Part shown: positions 63,792 to 64,000 of the stretch, piece by piece | Position numbering within the stretch: the stretch's first letter is position 1 | How the letters are laid out: the number at the start of each line of letters is the position of its first letter | Assembly (NCBI GenBank): GCA_963721385.1 | Contig: CAVRJB010000001.1 | Location: 62,001 to 126,000 of the forward strand | DNA: 64,000 bases | DNA from: DAOMFB01 sp963721385 | GTDB taxonomy: Bacteria; Acidobacteriota; Thermoanaerobaculia; UBA5066 | Direction: 5' to 3' | The notes under the pieces: generated by a model | Told to the model about the DNA's origin: nothing | Seen by the model: only the letters and a program-made list of their open reading frames with translations | Database searches by the model: none | Position numbers and translations under genes: made by a program

Positions 63792-64000
63792 TCAATCGAG
63801 GTTCAGCGTCCGCCTCCAGGTCCACTCCTTTGCGGCGGACTTGCCGCCGCGCGTTCCTTCGATGCGCGCCGTGAGCGTGCCATCCGCGTTCTTCCGGTAG
63901 GAGACGCGGCGCGGGAACTCGAGGACGCTCTCGAAGACGACGCCCGTCGCGTCGATCGCGGCGAGGGGGAACGGCGTCGCGGGCTTGCCGCCGGGGCTCG
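63792..64000 (-). CDS. Partial gene, DUF6265-like C-terminus
   Basis: Only the last 69 codons are in the window; the start is beyond the right edge. The visible part (FPLAAIDATGVVFESVLEFPRRVSYRKNADGTLTARIEGTRGGKSAAKEWTWRRTLNLD) matches the C-terminal pattern of DUF6265-type proteins, with a lipocalin-like beta fold of unknown function. The stop (63792-63794) lies before the palindrome of the toxin-antitoxin genes. Confidence 0.55.
   Translation of the reverse strand, partial: SPGGKPATPFPLAAIDATGVVFESVLEFPRRVSYRKNADGTLTARIEGTRGGKSAAKEWTWRRTLNLD

Overview
The window is about 64 kb of very GC-rich, gene-dense bacterial DNA. Almost every gene abuts or overlaps its neighbour, often through 4-base ATGA or GTGA stop/start overlaps. 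Several features fit Acidobacteriota: membrane-anchored Ser/Thr kinases carrying TPR or beta-propeller sensor regions, a very long isocitrate lyase, a tandem ThyX protein, EgtB/EgtD, and a NosZ of the non-Proteobacterial (clade II) type. That placement is inference from gene content; the window has no rRNA or marker phylogeny. About two dozen isolated one-base frame breaks in otherwise intact conserved genes suggest an error-containing, probably metagenomic, assembly.

Layout. (1) 1-6068: nitrous oxide reduction operon nosZ (5' end cut off), a NosB-like membrane protein, nosD, nosF, nosL, nosY, all on +. (2) 6145-11625: signal peptide peptidase SppA, an M20 peptidase, a DUF2071/DCC gene pair, a small lipoprotein and an alkyltransferase-like DNA repair protein. 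(3) 11636-14202 (-): ergothioneine genes egtB-egtD followed by a UBP-type zinc-finger protein. (4) 14257-23263: secreted hydrolases (CocE/S15-like, metallo-beta-lactamase fold, gamma-glutamyltransferase), a phospholipase D/cardiolipin synthase-like protein, and a divergent HxlR regulator/pirin pair with a perfect palindromic operator over the promoter. (5) 23384-30593: cytochrome bd oxidase cydAB, an acyl-CoA dehydrogenase, a tiny Cys-rich protein, a radical SAM protein and a membrane metallophosphoesterase. (6) 30590-39481: three large Ser/Thr kinases around an antisense TPM-domain protein. (7) 39516-48506: YecH-like and hemerythrin proteins, then a C4/glyoxylate metabolism block of fumarase, two unrelated malic enzymes and isocitrate lyase. 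(8) 48617-57261: secreted proteins, initiator tRNA with terminator, a selenocysteine-containing peroxiredoxin, FtsB, enolase, a CAP-domain lipoprotein, tandem ThyX and a nucleotidyltransferase pair. (9) 57292-64000: cysteine desulfurase, a cupredoxin overlapping a sensor-HAMP-kinase gene, a PAP2-like membrane enzyme, an HpcH/HpaI aldolase, a toxin-antitoxin module and a cut-off gene.

Together the genes describe a respiring bacterium able to use O2 at low tension (cytochrome bd) and N2O (NosZ). It can run the glyoxylate bypass with malic-enzyme outlets, and it invests in thiol and peroxide defence (ergothioneine, Sec-peroxiredoxin) and in kinase signalling.

The most notable observation is the peroxiredoxin at 50368-50829. 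Its peroxidatic residue is encoded by an in-frame TGA, with a SECIS-like hairpin at the right distance downstream. No stretch of more than about 300 bases lacks a gene, and there is no CRISPR array, insertion sequence, prophage or rRNA.
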